This document shows, piece after piece, positions 49,432 to 62,230 of a stretch of 64,000 nt of DNA. This DNA comes from Cladobotryum mycophilum (Eukaryota; Ascomycota; Sordariomycetes; Hypocreales; Hypocreaceae), in assembly GCA_036429605.1 (NCBI GenBank), contig CM071590.1, positions 744,001-808,000 on the forward strand, read 5' to 3'. A program made the translations under genes and the position numbers. The number at the start of each line of letters is the position of its first letter. Position 1 is the stretch's first letter. The notes below the pieces were generated by a model that was given only the letters and a program-made list of their open reading frames with translations, searched no databases and had not been told where the DNA came from.

Positions 49432-52400
49432 TTATTTGCTTCCTTTCTTGTAAGCCTCGTACACGTCCCACATCCCAATCGTCTGGAAAATTTCCTCGTC
49501 CACACCTACTTCTTCGGCGAGAAATTTGACAGTGTTTGACCTTCCCCGGCGGTAGTAGCTAAGTTCCTCCGGGGCCGTTGAAGGGTGCCGACTCTGGCGG
49601 AGAACATGGATAGCACGCTCTCCCCCAACGTGATCTATTAACTGCTTGAGAAAGTAGTATTCGCCCCAGTATGCGGCGGCGGCAAGGGCGCTTCCATGAT
49701 CCCCATGGGGATAGATGGTTGTAGCATCTGCGCCAGCTTCCAGCAGAAGTTCTAGGCTTTTTCTGTCGTCATCATTGACAGCAGCCTCGAGTGCACTGCC
49801 ATACTCGCCGGCCTGTAGGGATAAATTGACGCCTGCGCCGTTCTCGAGGAGAAATTCAACAACCCCATCATCAAACTCGTAATTGGAATGTTGAATCGCT
49901 GCGACCAGAGCGCTCCCGTAACAACCACATTCAGCGAGAGCGTTGACGTTAGCTCCTGCCTTCAAAATAGCTTCCACCTCTAGCACCCCCCAAGTATTCG
50001 CACAATAAATCAGGATGCTGCCATGATCTTCATTTTTGTGGTGCGTATCTTCCACATTGATAAAGCTCAATAACCATTCAAAACTTCCATCCTCACTAGG
50101 ATAAATTGAATACTCTATAGAGTTCACCTCATTGTCCTCATTCTGCTCCTTAGCTGTCGCAAGCACGTTTACCTTGTGCTCTATTAAAAGAAATTCCATC
50201 ATCTCGTCATTTCTTTCATCGATTGCGCGAAAAAGCGCTTGGGCATGTCGGCGGCCGGTAAGTGGGTCATTGACATCAATCAAGCCCATCAAATGCCTGC
50301 AAATGGGCATACAGTTCGCCGCGACTGCAAGGCTCAGCGGATTATGGAAATCGTCTTCGCCCCATGCCATCGCAGTTGCTTCAGTCACTTTGCCTTCAAC
50401 CCACCAATCAAGTAAGGTGTAGTAAAATCCGAACTGACAAATGGAAAACAAGGCAATGTTGCTAGGGAGCAAGCCTGAATAGAAAAGAGTCTCTTTAAAG
50501 TCATGGGAATAAAAATCACTGCCATAACGGAACTCTTCAACCATTTGTACCCATTCCTGGTATTGGGCACTGCTTGTATCAGGAGATCCGAAAAAATTCT
50601 TTAGAGTGATTGTAAGTTCTGGATTTGATTTCATTGTCTCTTTTGAGCCCAAATATCGGTCATATCGATGAACATGTTGAGGCCATAAACATACAGCGTA
50701 GTTGATGAACACAAAGGTCCGAAACCGGTCTTTAAATATGAAACGAACTTTTAGTTTTTTCTCCACTCAACGTTCATAATAATGTTGAGTAGAACCCTCG
50801 ATGCAAATACATCGCATTCTTCCAGAGTCCACATCCTGGAAAAATACTCGGCAACAGAGGCATGTGGGAACATCCACACATCCTTTTCACTATCAATAGT
50901 CAAAAGGTCCTGGCAAAGCGATAAGATGTCTTGTCGTGTCTGCTCCCCTTTCTTAACGACTATAACATCTTCTAGGGCGTATTGAATGGCTTCCAAAAGA
51001 ACGTCGGTTTTGAGTGGTATGATGGCACACATCACCCACTTGATCGCACGCTCAGCCAGAGCAACGTCATTGGGATCGTAGGCTTTGATATCTTCCCATA
51101 ATCGATCGTATGACTCCATCAGACCTATTGGTAACGTACGAGACCAATTCTCGATAGCTTCGTCTATCTTCAGCTTCTTAAGAGCTTGAGTCTGCAAGTA
51201 GACCCATCGAAACCTATGCCTATGTTAGAAATAACTTAAAGGTAATAGAGGTATATATTGGTTTATTAGCTTACATCCCGCCATTCCTCTCACGAAATGT
51301 ATCCTTGATCAGCTTTTGAATAGCATCGGTGCGTTTGGTAAAGAAGGTCTCGGAGTATAGGCTGTCGTCAAGGAATTTGTCAATATCGTATTTCTGGCTG
51401 CTAGCATCGACGACAATTGTGGACCAGGTCTCGAATACCTCCAAGAATTCGCGGTCCGGGCGGCTCGATATAAATATTTTGACGGGCTTGGTTGACTTCT
51501 CTAGCATTTTGATGAGACTAGCTGCTAAGTTATGTGACGTGATATCGGACTCGTCCAAGGCATCAAGAACAAGAGTTGTCTTCGAATAACTATTCAGAGA
51601 TTCTAGAATAAGTTCTTCGCAGTGTTTGTAGCTCAAATCTGTTCCTTTTTCTTTGGCTCTCTCACACTGCTCAATGAGGGTGGCTCGCATATTCTTAGAA
51701 TCGTGAGCTGTACTCGATAGCTGACGAACAAAGCTTTTAAGAATAACAAGAGGGTCTTGCATAGAAGGACCGGATCGGTTACAATAGAAGAAGGCAAAAC
51801 CCTCATCATGTCGTGAACCTTCTAGGATCTCCTCAATATGGCTAACCACCCGATTAGTGAGATATGTTTTCCCAGTACCGACAGTTCCTTTAAGCCACAA
51901 GAGCGTTGAGGAAGTGGGTATTTCTAGCCAGGCTTTGAAATCTTGATTCTGTAGTAGCCATTGCCCAGTGTTTTCAGTCCGGGACTCCGAGATGGTGGAA
52001 TGACCCTTGCCAAACATCTCTGAGCTGATAAAGTCCAAAAGCTTTTCTCGCTCAGCTTTGTCAATTGCTTTCAAAAGCTTGGACACTCCATTATCTATCC
52101 GATTAATGGGAGATGTTAGCTGATGTAGCTGGTTCTTCAAAGCTTCTGCGCCCTCTTTCTGTTGATCAGATGCCCTAGCAGAGCGCGAGGCTTCACAGCT
52201 CTGTACCTCGAGGGCAAGCTTCTGCTCTTTTTTAAAAATGCCCGAGACAAGGTCCCTCGCACCATCAGGTTTAACCATTGCATGGAAAGTTTGCTTCGCT
52301 AATCGTTCACTGAATAAGGTCTCAGATTGAGCTAACAAGTCGATTGCAGCCACATACAAGTCGAGTAGGGCATTGTGGAAGTTTGATAAAATGACTTCAT

Positions 52401-53134
52401 CTGTTGAGTTGGCATTATACAGGAGCTCATACAGTTGACCCCTGCGTACAATGCGTACAAATATTTTGACTGTTCCAACAAGGGCACCCATCTGCTCTGA
52501 TTCTTTGACTGGAATCTGACAAAGATTAGCTTCTCAATCTAATGGAATAATCAAGGAATGTGTTGCTTACCTTCAGGATGGCTTTGGTAAGGGCCCAGGG
52601 CATACTGGCTTGTGGTGGAGCGAACAACATGGCGGCGTCACCAATCATGGTAAGAAAGTTAACAGCATCGGTGACATACTCGCGAAGAATAATCTTCTGG
52701 TTGCCAAATTTGATTGTGAGAGGCTTGTCGTTTTGTTCTGATAGCCTTTTGTTCTCGATGAGATGGATGATCTCTTCGACCTGCTCTTTTGGCTGTACTC
52801 GGTCTGATGGGGTGAGACCAAGGCCCTGGATCCATTTCTGCGTCTCGCTGCTAGCTTGCTCGAATGCTCTATCCCAGAGCTCCAAGGGAGGTTGCGATAG
52901 GTCTGGGACTTCGGGTAACGTCTCAGAAGGCAGAGGTGTTGACTGAGGCGCCGGGTCTTCGGGCACTGAGATCTCAGGCAATGTCTCAGAAGGCAACGGT
53001 GCCGACTGAGGTAGCAAATCTTCCGTGATTGGAGGCTCGGCGGGTGGGGGATTGGATGAGGCTATGGACGAGCTTGACAGTTTTCGATGTAGCTTTGTCT
53101 TTATGACATGAAGTGTGTCCCGGATCCTTCCCAT
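49432..53134 (-). CDS. NLR: NWD-type N-domain, NACHT NTPase, ankyrin repeats; about 1,195 aa, one -1 frame slip
   Basis: STAND-class receptor, a family linked to fungal heterokaryon incompatibility and immunity. Exons: 53134-52571, 52515-51275 and 51213-49432; introns are 55 and 61 bp. Start MGRIRDTLHVIKTKL is preferred over an upstream Met at 53317. Order: Pro-rich linker with tandem APLPSETLPE units; NACHT-associated N-domain (LWDRAFEQ...ALVGTVKIFVRI); NACHT with Walker A G-T-V-G-T-G-K-T, Walker B TLVLDALDE, sensor-like SSRP and MFRWVYLQ; winged-helix region; then ankyrin repeats of the Y-G-S-A-L-x-A-A type. At 50755-50760 (six A on the coding strand) the frame slips by one between ...NVEWRK and KLKVRFIFKDRF; one added A makes the full length divisible by three. 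Alternatively two adjacent genes. Confidence 0.85.
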
Positions 53135-54502
53135 TTTGTCCAGGATTCTGAAATCTTGGGGTCTTTCGAATGATCGGGGCCTAATATCTGAGGGGATCAC
53201 AATACAGAGTAATGAGATGGGAGCAGAAGGCATCGACCGTGTTCGCCTTGAATTGCGACTGAACCTGCCCGAGGCGGGGTGAGGTGGAGAAGAATACGCG
53301 ACATTATCGAGGACCAATGAGGTTCGGAGAAACGGGATTTATATGAGCAATATGTGTTGCATGGGAGCGAATGATGGTTGCAGTTCGGTGTCAGACGCCC
53401 ATAACAGCAGCATTGATGCCCAAGTTTGATACGGAGATTGGGAGATTAACCAGTAGGGTTGGCTGAAGTAAAGGAGGCTGGGCAGCAAGGGATATTAGAG
53501 ATATTAAAAGAGGGTAATCGGGATGGTGACACCCAAAACAACACAGGATTACGAGTCGGTCATACATCCATACCTGTACAAATAGTATCACAAGAGTAAG
53601 TTTATAAGAAAAAAAAAGAAAAAAAAGATTTATAATAATAAAAAGATGATGAAAAAAATAAAGTACCTAGTAGGTATGCACGAAATACAGTAGCTCTTAA
53701 GTGAGTCCTAGAGGTCAGAGCTATTTAGAAATACCAGAGCCTCAATTCCTCTTTATGGTTAGGTGGGGAGTAAAAGAAAGAATAGAGGTGCTCTAAGCAC
53801 GGGTGGCAAAGACATCTTTAGGCTTCGTGGGTTAGAGTGCGGGGGCGGGAATGGGATCCATGGATTAGTGATGATCGTAGTGGGGGTGGGGTTTACATTC
53901 CATTTCAAGGTCCCTTTTCAGATGCACTTTTGGACGGACCAATCGACCATCTCCTCTCCATTCCATCGGCACTCACCAAAACGAGATGTCTCGGTTTTGT
54001 CGCTGTGCTAAATAAAGGAGGATGCCCATCAATAGTGGCCGCTAGAGAAACAGTATTCTAGTGTAATACATACCCAGTGGCTGGAGGGTAAACCACGAGG
54101 GGTGGGGGTGGTTTGAAGGTCCTGACAAGAACGTTCAAGAGTTCGGAGGGCTACGTTTGGAAATGTATCGAAGCAGATGGAAGTGAATGGAAGTGAATGG
54201 AACACACAGCTTTCCCGGTCTTTTTTTTATAGTTCTTTCATTCTCGCCACCAGTTTGCCTCACTAAACCTGCCACCGTGCGGGACATTGTTGCTCTGGGG
54301 CAAAGAATTGAACAACAGCCTCCCTCCACAAACATGGCGTCTTCGGTTAGTCGTTGCCTCTAGTAGTAGCGGGACAAAAGAACGACGCGCTAATAATGAT
54401 TCGAATAAATAAGTCTTCTAGCATTGACGAGAAGCTCGACACATTGGGCAAGGATTCACATCCCCGCCATTTATGTTGCTTTCATGACTAACGCTCTACA
54501 TA
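53135..54502. promoter_or_regulatory. Divergent intergenic region between NLR and kinase genes
   Basis: 1.4 kb that must hold both promoters and unresolved 5' exons. A-rich tracts occur near 53610-53635. A candidate kinase start ATGGCGTCTTCG at 54334 is followed by GTTAGT, but its phase does not match the downstream exon, so another exon must be missing. No regulatory motif is identified. Confidence 0.4.
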
Positions 54503-55657
54503 GTAGCTACCGCAGTCCTTGCGCCTGGATCAGCAGACAACGCTGTGAGGTCTGGTTCCCAACGTGTTCATTCTAATCGCGAAACTACAAAGAGAGGAGA
54601 ATTGCAAAGGACTGCATCTGTTCGCGGGGTATACAATGATCGGCCCAGTGTTGATAGGAATGGGTATCAGAGGGTAAGGAGTTTAGGCGCAGGAGCCTTC
54701 GGAACGGTGGATGTGGTGTTCCATACGAAAAGGCCAGGTATCGAGTATGCCCGCAAGAGGTTTGAGCTCCCGACTCTTGATGAGCCCATGGAAGTTCAGC
54801 TCATCCGCCATGCTAGCGGGCATCGCCATACTAGCAAGTTTGTTGACTACTATTTTCTGAAGAATGAGCCCATGAACCTGCACAGTATTATTACCTCTCC
54901 CGTGGCAAATTTCACCCTCAGGTATTACTTGTCTTTTGTCCATGACATGCCATATCGCAATGCGGTTGAGTTTCCAGAGCGCTTCGGGGAGTTCAGGCTG
55001 CAGTTGATGAAGTGGGTGCCTTGCGTCGTTGGGGCCCTGGCATATCTTGCTAGCAAGGGCATCCGCCACCGCGACATCAAGCCCGAGAACATTCTCGTTC
55101 ATGGGAACAATATCATCTTGACAGACTTTGGTACTTCATTTGTGAACCAGCACAGTACCCAGCAGGGCCGCACCGGAACAATTGGTACTCCATCATATGA
55201 GCCCCCAGAGGCATTAATCGTGCAAGGTGATGAAGATTCTGGACACATGGATAATACAGCGAAGCGCATGAGAGCTGGCCGATTAGGTGATGTTTTTTCC
55301 ACCGGCGCTGTTATTTATGACATGCTATCCGCCGCGTCCGGCCCATTTGTCCAATTGCCCTTTGTGGAGGGCACGTACGCCTCGTGGGTCCTCAGCGAGG
55401 ACTTTTGCAGGCAAAATTGGAACCTCAAGGAGCGTAAAGTGCATCTCAGGAGGTACTGTAGTGAACAAGCCCGTTTGGAAGGATTATTCGAGGGTTGGTT
55501 TCAACTGGTAATGACGCACATGCTGACCAAATCGCCTGAGACACGCAAGTCCGCTGCAGAGCTCTGCAAGCTGTTCTATCAAGTTGAGGAACGGGTTTTG
55601 GGCTACAAGAGTATCAATGACTGCCAAGAATGTCGACGTACGTATGGTGAGCGTTGA
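54503..55657 (+). CDS. Serine/threonine protein kinase, 5' exon unresolved
   Basis: Eukaryotic protein kinase domain with all main elements: G-loop L-G-A-G-A-F-G-T-V, ATP-anchoring Lys in Y-A-R-K-R-F, H-R-D-I-K-P-E-N catalytic loop, D-F-G-T, G-T-P-S-Y-E-P-P-E (APE-like) and the later GDVFSTGAVIYDML helix. The main exon opens without an ATG; the frame extends up to an acceptor TACATAG at 54502, preceded by a CTAAC branch site. The start therefore lies in an upstream exon that I cannot place (candidate ATG 54334). The C-terminal KSPETRKSAAELCKLF ends the domain, followed by QECRRTYGER. The N-terminal extension is Arg-rich. It lies back to back with the NLR, an arrangement worth noting. Substrate unknown. 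Confidence 0.8.
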   Translation, partial: VATAVLAPGSADNAVRSGSQRVHSNRETTKRGELQRTASVRGVYNDRPSVDRNGYQRVRSLGAGAFGTVDVVFHTKRPGIEYARKRFELPTLDEPMEVQLIRHASGHRHTSKFVDYYFLKNEPMNLHSIITSPVANFTLRYYLSFVHDMPYRNAVEFPERFGEFRLQLMKWVPCVVGALAYLASKGIRHRDIKPENILVHGNNIILTDFGTSFVNQHSTQQGRTGTIGTPSYEPPEALIVQGDEDSGHMDNTAKRMRAGRLGDVFSTGAVIYDMLSAASGPFVQLPFVEGTYASWVLSEDFCRQNWNLKERKVHLRRYCSEQARLEGLFEGWFQLVMTHMLTKSPETRKSAAELCKLFYQVEERVLGYKSINDCQECRRTYGER

Positions 55658-56491
55658 ATGCCTGATACCTAGAGATGGATAAACTAAGAGGTAAGACGAG
55701 AAAAAAAAAGGGGGGGGGTACAGTACCACCATGGGGTTGTGATGGCTGGATACATCACACCCATTCATTAGATGGCACGTTTTTGTTCATCATAAACAGG
55801 CTGCCTTTTGTAATTTTCTTACAATTGTCTTTCTTCATTTGTTCGATTTTGGGATATCTTTTTTCTTTCCTACTACCTGCCTTGGTTTCTGATGCGGATG
55901 GGTTAGATTATGGGGTATATAATGAATGATGAAACGTTTCTAAGCCAAGATAAAAAGTGCTGTAATCGTGAGAAGGCAATGTACTTTAAAAAAGTTAAGC
56001 TTATACCAAATGAGTATATTGGGACACAGTCACTCTGCTTGAAGTTTTATTTTACTTTTTTCATAAATTGCCTAATATGATGACTTTCATAACTTGTGCT
56101 ATGTACCGGCTAATTGTAAGATTATTTTAAGCAATAAACTTCCAATATAGATGATCAAAACTACATCTCCAAGTAATGGGTAATAAGTCAGGACTGCAAA
56201 GTACGGGGAGGGGAAGCTCGACTGTGGTGATGGTGCTGATGGTGGGGTTATGAATTAGTGGGGTAGTGTCCCTTGTCTATAGGTATCTTTTCCTTGTATC
56301 TCTTCATGGACCAATATAGCTGTGTTAATAGGATAGATCCAACGTAATTTCTTTTCACTACTGTTATGTGTATCCATAGTGCAGATCTGATAACTCTAAA
56401 CATCATCACTCAAGATTACTATTCAACACACGAATCCTTCTATTCGTAAAACCGGCACTATCACACTACTGGTCCACCAAAACCTCCAACA
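55658..56491. other. Convergent intergenic region, kinase and NRPS 3' ends
   Basis: 0.83 kb. An A-run followed by a G-run (about 55701-55719) is another homopolymer tract. The rest is AT-leaning with no gene; both transcripts should terminate here. Confidence 0.45.
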
Positions 56492-59400
56492 CTAGATATC
56501 CAACTTGAAAGAATCCATCATTGATTGCAACGAGCCATCCAAGTCCTTGGTCATATCCCTTATGATCCCGCACAAGCCATCACGCAGCAAGTTTGCCGTT
56601 TCCATCGTCATGACCCGAGTGTTGGTCCTAAGCTTGACCAATAGACGATCGCCCCGCGGATAGAATATCGCACCCAGCGAGGGGCTCGAGGGCGGAACCG
56701 GATCCGGGTTCTCAAAGAACTCAACCCGAGACGTCATCCCCTCGAAGCGCATTGTAGGGTGTTCGTCAACGTTCTGGAATTGAATCACAGAATCAAAGGG
56801 CAGCTTTACCGACCAGTCGGTGCAGTTCTCTATCATGTCCTTGAAGCCCAGTGAGTCCGCTTCTCCCACCGCAATGAACTGTTCCGTGATCGACTGCAGC
56901 AGCTCTGTCGAGCTTTGGAATGATGAGAGTTTGGCACGGATGGGTACGACATTGAGACACGGCCCCACAATTCGTTCCACCTCCTCCATGGCGGAATTAC
57001 GACCGGCTACGACATAGCTGTATATGACGTCGTCTGCCCCGGTTATCTGCGATATAAGCAGGGCCCATGCGGCGCTGACCAGGGATGCGGGCGTTGTTTT
57101 GCTGCGAAGGCGTGGTAGATCTATCTCTGCCGTGGTCTGGATGAGCCGGGGCGTCGAATCCAGAGTGGAATGACTGGTTTGGAGAAGAAGCCCTGGCCGC
57201 GCGGGTGTGGGTAACGACCCCTTGAGCAGCTCTCGCCAGTAGGCTATTGCGTCGTGCCGTCGATAAGAGGCATAAGCAAGGAATTCCGAGAAGCTCGGAG
57301 CATGTCGAACGGGCTTCCCGTCGTAACCATCGATGAGCGATTGGAAAATGACCGGTATGCAGACGCCATCGTACTGTGCGTGCGACAGACGCATCACCAA
57401 CCGATAGCCTAGGGTCTTGTGCTTAAGGAGGACGAATGCAGTTGGGGGCGTGGTCGGGTCAAACGCATTCATGTCTTTGAGGCAGAATTCATGGGCGGAT
57501 TGATCGAAATCTGTCCGTACATTGAGTATACGAAGAGGCTGGTGCAATTCATGTAGGACAACCTGCCATAGCACACCCCGGAGACTCAAGAAGCTCGTGC
57601 GGAGAATAGGGAATTTTTCCAAAGTCGAGAGACAACTCCTCTTGAAGCGCTTGAGATCTAGCGTCAGCCCCAGATCGAGATAGAAATAATTGCAGAACTG
57701 TCCGCTCTTTATGCCGTCAAGCACCGTTTTTTCCTGGAAGTTGGTGATGGGCAAGATATCTGCAACATCTCTGGAGGTGGTGTCGATGTTAAGAGAATCT
57801 ACTTCTTCAAGAAGTACCACCCTCGTGATGGGGTCAACAAAAGTGACCTCTCGGATATTCCTTTCGGCTTCTATGGTGTTGAATTCTTGGTGTTGGGCTA
57901 GAGACGTGAGCGTGTCGTATCGGAAGATGTCTGCTACGGCTAGCTTGATTCCAGCCTTTCGGGCCTTACCCACAACTCTCATTGCCGCGATTGAGTCGCC
58001 TCCGAGCTGGAAGAAACTATCGTCCAGGCCAATGGTTGTGGGCTCGAGGTCAAGCACACGGCTCCATATCTGCTGCATCTGCTGCTCCATCGGAGTTGTC
58101 GGCTGTCGCTTTGTTGCCCGCACGGTAAAGAGTATCTGGGACTCTTTAGCAAGTGCTTGTCGATCAATCTCCCCTCTCTCGTTGGTTGGCATCTTATCTA
58201 GGATTGTCACCGTCTCGGGGATCATGTATGAGGGCAGCCGAGCGCGTAGCTTCTCTTGGAGCTGATCTTGCACTTTCTGCTTCAGCCGATGCCGCATGGG
58301 CTGGTTGCTGAGCGAATGGAGTGGTCGGCCGGCGTGGTCGGTAGGGAATCTAAACATCACTCGGCTTCCCTCGCGAGCCGGTTGATAGTGATGGAAGACG
58401 GCATCTAGGGCGCCGCGTTGAGAGCGCTGCCGAGCCCAGCTGATTTCGACTTGGTAGCCGGCGATTTGAGATAGCTCTACTAGGTCAAGTGCACAGAGGG
58501 ATGGGAAATTCTGGGCCTTTTGGCGGATTGCCGCAGGCCAATCAGCCTGATTGAGTGTTTCGTCCGTCTCATTACCGAGTGAATCGATAACATGCCTCTC
58601 GAAGACGGTTTTCTCGCAAGGAATGTTGCCCACAGCCACAATAGACGAGCTGGAAGAACTCTGCAAGAGACGTAGAAGAGACTCTCGATCTAGCTTCTGT
58701 TCTACGAAGTTGATCCATGCGCCTTCGTCAACCTCGTGTATCTGTTCCTGCTCAGTGTCTTGACTCATGATATGCAAGACAGCGGAATAGCGATAGCAGC
58801 TGATCTCATTGATTGCCCTCACCCTCTTTGGTAGAATTTCCACATGGTGGACAAAGTGAGGTAGAAGGCTTGGTAGGGCAGTAAAAAATGCCGGATCGAC
58901 AACCAACTCCTTTTCGGCCCGCTCAATCTCTGCCATCTTCCGTCGAAACTCTTCCTTATTGGAGGCTCCTCTGGTAAGATGCATTGCTTTGCTGACTTGG
59001 AACTCCTTGTGTAGGGCCTGTGATCGAATATCGCCAAAGAAGACGGTCTTGGCGCCTTGCTGCTCAACAAGTGCTTTCACGACTTGAAGAAGATAGTCTT
59101 GGCTGGGAAAGTATTGAGCAACTGAATTGATAATGATGAGATTAGGAGATATAACACCCCGCAACTGGCCGATGTCTGCTGCTGTGCCCTTGTGAATCGT
59201 CACCTTGTGTTCCAGGGTAGGAATCGATTTGACCGTCTTGGTAACAAATGCGATTGCTTTGTCGGCCTGCTCGAGCCCTACGTAGCTGCGTAGTCCGTTT
59301 GCAATGTTAAAGAGAACCATACCTGAACCAGACCCTATTTCGAGAACATCGCCGGCCTGACTGCCGTTGAGAATGCAATTAATCGTATCATCGAGCCATT

Positions 59401-62230
59401 CATTCATCTCTGCCTTGTCAATATCGCTTCCATCGTATGCCGAAGTCCATCCCAAAAAGTCCCTCCCAATAGTCTCCATTTGTACACCCTCGATATCCCC
59501 ATACATTTCCGCGTTGAAAACATCCTCCCATAATTTGACCTGCTCCGTTTCATCCTTGTCGAGTTGCTCGTCGTATTGCTCCTCTTGGGGCTGGACATTG
59601 CCCAGAGTGACAAAACCGACGAGCCGGGCGTCCACGTCGTCACGGTGATGGTTCTGGTTCTCCAACACGACGGCGGCGTCACTGACAGAGTTGTGCTCGT
59701 ACAGGACGGCTTCGATCGCTCCGAGATTAATACGGCTGCCTCGGACTGCGACTTGGGAATCGATCTTCCCGAGAAGCTCTAATTGACCGTCTGTGGGCCG
59801 ATTGCGAGCATAGTCTCTGGTCCTAAATGCTTTGACCCGTTGTCCATCGACCGTGATCTCGACGAAGCGACCAATATTCCGCTGATGATCAGTGTATCCT
59901 CGCGCCAGGCCATCTCCAGTGACTACGAGCTCACCGACCACCCCCAAAGGAACTAGACGCGGCTGGTGTAAATGTGCAACATAGGCACCCGAATTGCTTA
60001 TCGCCTTGCCGATGGGCACGCCATTCGTGCATGCCTCACTCTCTGGAAGGCAGTAATACGTGCTCAACCCGGAATTTTCCGTTTGTCCGTATGCATGAAC
60101 GATCTTGCCTCGCGTGAGCTCTCTGGCGGCAAATATGTCGTGCGAGTTGACGCGCTCTCCCGCTATCAGAAGCGTATCCAATAGACTGATCGTGGTGGGA
60201 CACTCGAGAAGGCACTCCTTGAACAAACAAGCGGCGAATATGGCTGATTGGATCTTCTCTCGGGCAAAGGTTTCGGCTAACGCAGTGCAGTCTGACGCTG
60301 TGGCAGAGTCAATGCAGACCAACGTCCCGCCATTTAGAAGCGAGGAGTAAATCTCCCATATCGAGCTATTGAGAGAATTATTTGCCATGTACGCCGTGCG
60401 ACACCCTTCAATGGCTAGCTGTTGTGCAATATTGCTCTGTTTCACAAGACGAACGATGCTGCGATGTTCCACCATGATTCCATCGGGTTTGCTTGCCGAT
60501 CCTGGGGCAAATACAACGCAAGCTAGACTTGTGGCTGAAGGCGTGGAAGTTGTCGTCGTCTCTTGCTCGTGGAAGCTCGATTCGATCAGAGACGTCTCAG
60601 CTAATGCATCCGCAATCCGAACGAATTCTATGTTCTCAAGTTGTGTAGTGGGAAGTTGAATATCAGGACCGACAAGAACGAGTCGGTGATCTTCGATCGA
60701 TGATAGAATACTCTCCAATTGACCCACTGGGGTACTAGCATCCAAAGGAGTATATGCTAAGTTGGATTTGAGGATTGCTAAAAGAGCAGTGACAGTTTGA
60801 TGAGTCCTGCCCGCGTACACAGCAACGACCTTTTCGGCAGCAAACGATCGACGTAGCAACCACTTGGCCAGGACATCTGAATCCTCATCAAGCTGAGAAT
60901 ACGTCAACTCGGTAAACGAATCTTTGATAGCGACTGTATGGGGACACGCGGCCACCTGCTGGTGGAAGACGTCAACCAAGCTCGATTCTCGGGGGTAGAT
61001 GGCTCGATCAACCCTGATCACACTCATCTCGTCAAGCGTGGAATAATCGCCATCGGTCAATAGTGGCGGGATTGTGACCGCTGTCTTAGGCTCACTGAGA
61101 CCCCGTTCTAGCACACGGTAAAAGAGTGATAGCATATTTTTAATGGTTTTCGGATCGTAGAGATCCGTGGAGAAAGCAAGAAGCCCACGCAACCCCTGGC
61201 GTTGTTGGAAGACATTGAACTCAAGATCGTACCTCGAGGTCACTTTGATGTCAATCATCTCGGTCTCGACGTCTTCAAGCGTGAATTCACCCATTTCTGA
61301 CTGAGAATGTAGAGCAAATATCACCTGGACCAAGGGGTGGCGAGAAAGATCTCTACCCTTGTGTAACTTGGAGACGATCCTCTCAAATGGCACATCTTGA
61401 TTGTCAAAGGACGATGCTACCGTGGAGTGAATCTGCGAGACTACGTCCTCGAATGATGTGCCTTCTCCAACCTTGATCCGAATACATTGCAAGTTGACAA
61501 AGAATCCGATCAAATCATTTACTTCCCAGCGGTTGCGGTTGGCATTCGCCGTGCCGATGGTTGCATCAGCCGCGCCAGTCAGGAGATAATGTGTGGCCCT
61601 GAACGCAGCGAGGAGTACAACGAATGGCGTTACTTCGCGCTCTCTGCAGAACAGCTGAAGGCTATCATACAGCGAACCCTCAATCAGAAGCTCCTGCTTG
61701 TCAGCCTCTCCTGATAGGGTGGTTGGTCGAGGCTTATCACACAGGAACACGGCCGGCTGACTTGTCTCAAGCTGAGAAACCCAATAGTCGAGTTGTTGTT
61801 GGTGCTTATCCACTTGATTCTGCTGCTTCTGCCAGACAGAGTAGTCTCGGTATTGGATTGGCAGAGGATCTATCTGCGAAAGTGGATCCTCATCCCGAAG
61901 TGCGGCGGAGTAGAAAGCTATCAACTCTCTGCGAATGATATCATTTGACCAGCCGTCTGAGATAATGTGGTGCAATACAATTGATAAGATGTGGTCGTGT
62001 TCATCAAGCCGATAGACTGACACCCTAAATCCTGGCTCGCTCACCGAGTCAAATGGAGTTATTTGGTCTCGTTGTAACACATCTGCAAGGCCTTTGTCAT
62101 CGTCGGATGAGATGCGGATTACCTGCAACTCCCTTGGTTGCATAGGTTGAACAACTTGAAGATTGACGCCGTCGTGGGATAAGAATGTTGTACGCAGCGT
62201 CTCGTGGCGACTTTCAATTGCATATCCGGC
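56492..62230 (-). pseudogene. Truncated nonribosomal peptide synthetase, C-A-MT-T-C
   Basis: About 1,900 continuous codons. Domain order: condensation (enters at R-H-E-T-L-R-T-T-F, so its first ~50 residues are missing; H-H-I-I-S-D-G near 61960); adenylation; N-methyltransferase between A8 and A10 (GWTSAYDGSDIDKAEMNEW, SAM loop V-L-E-I-G-S-G-S-G near 59335); thiolation (L-G-G-D-S-I near 57995); terminal condensation with S-H-A-Q-Y-D-G near 57375, the kind that cyclises or releases peptides. The adenylation motifs are degenerate: A3 is F-A-P-G-S-A-S-K-P-D-G, A8 is F-R-T-R-D-Y, and A10 has E in place of the catalytic Lys (R-G-E-I-D-R). First in-frame ATG is 62143. The 5' end abuts a DMATS fragment in another frame, so upstream modules appear deleted. 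Product cannot be inferred beyond an N-methylated peptide. Confidence 0.82.
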
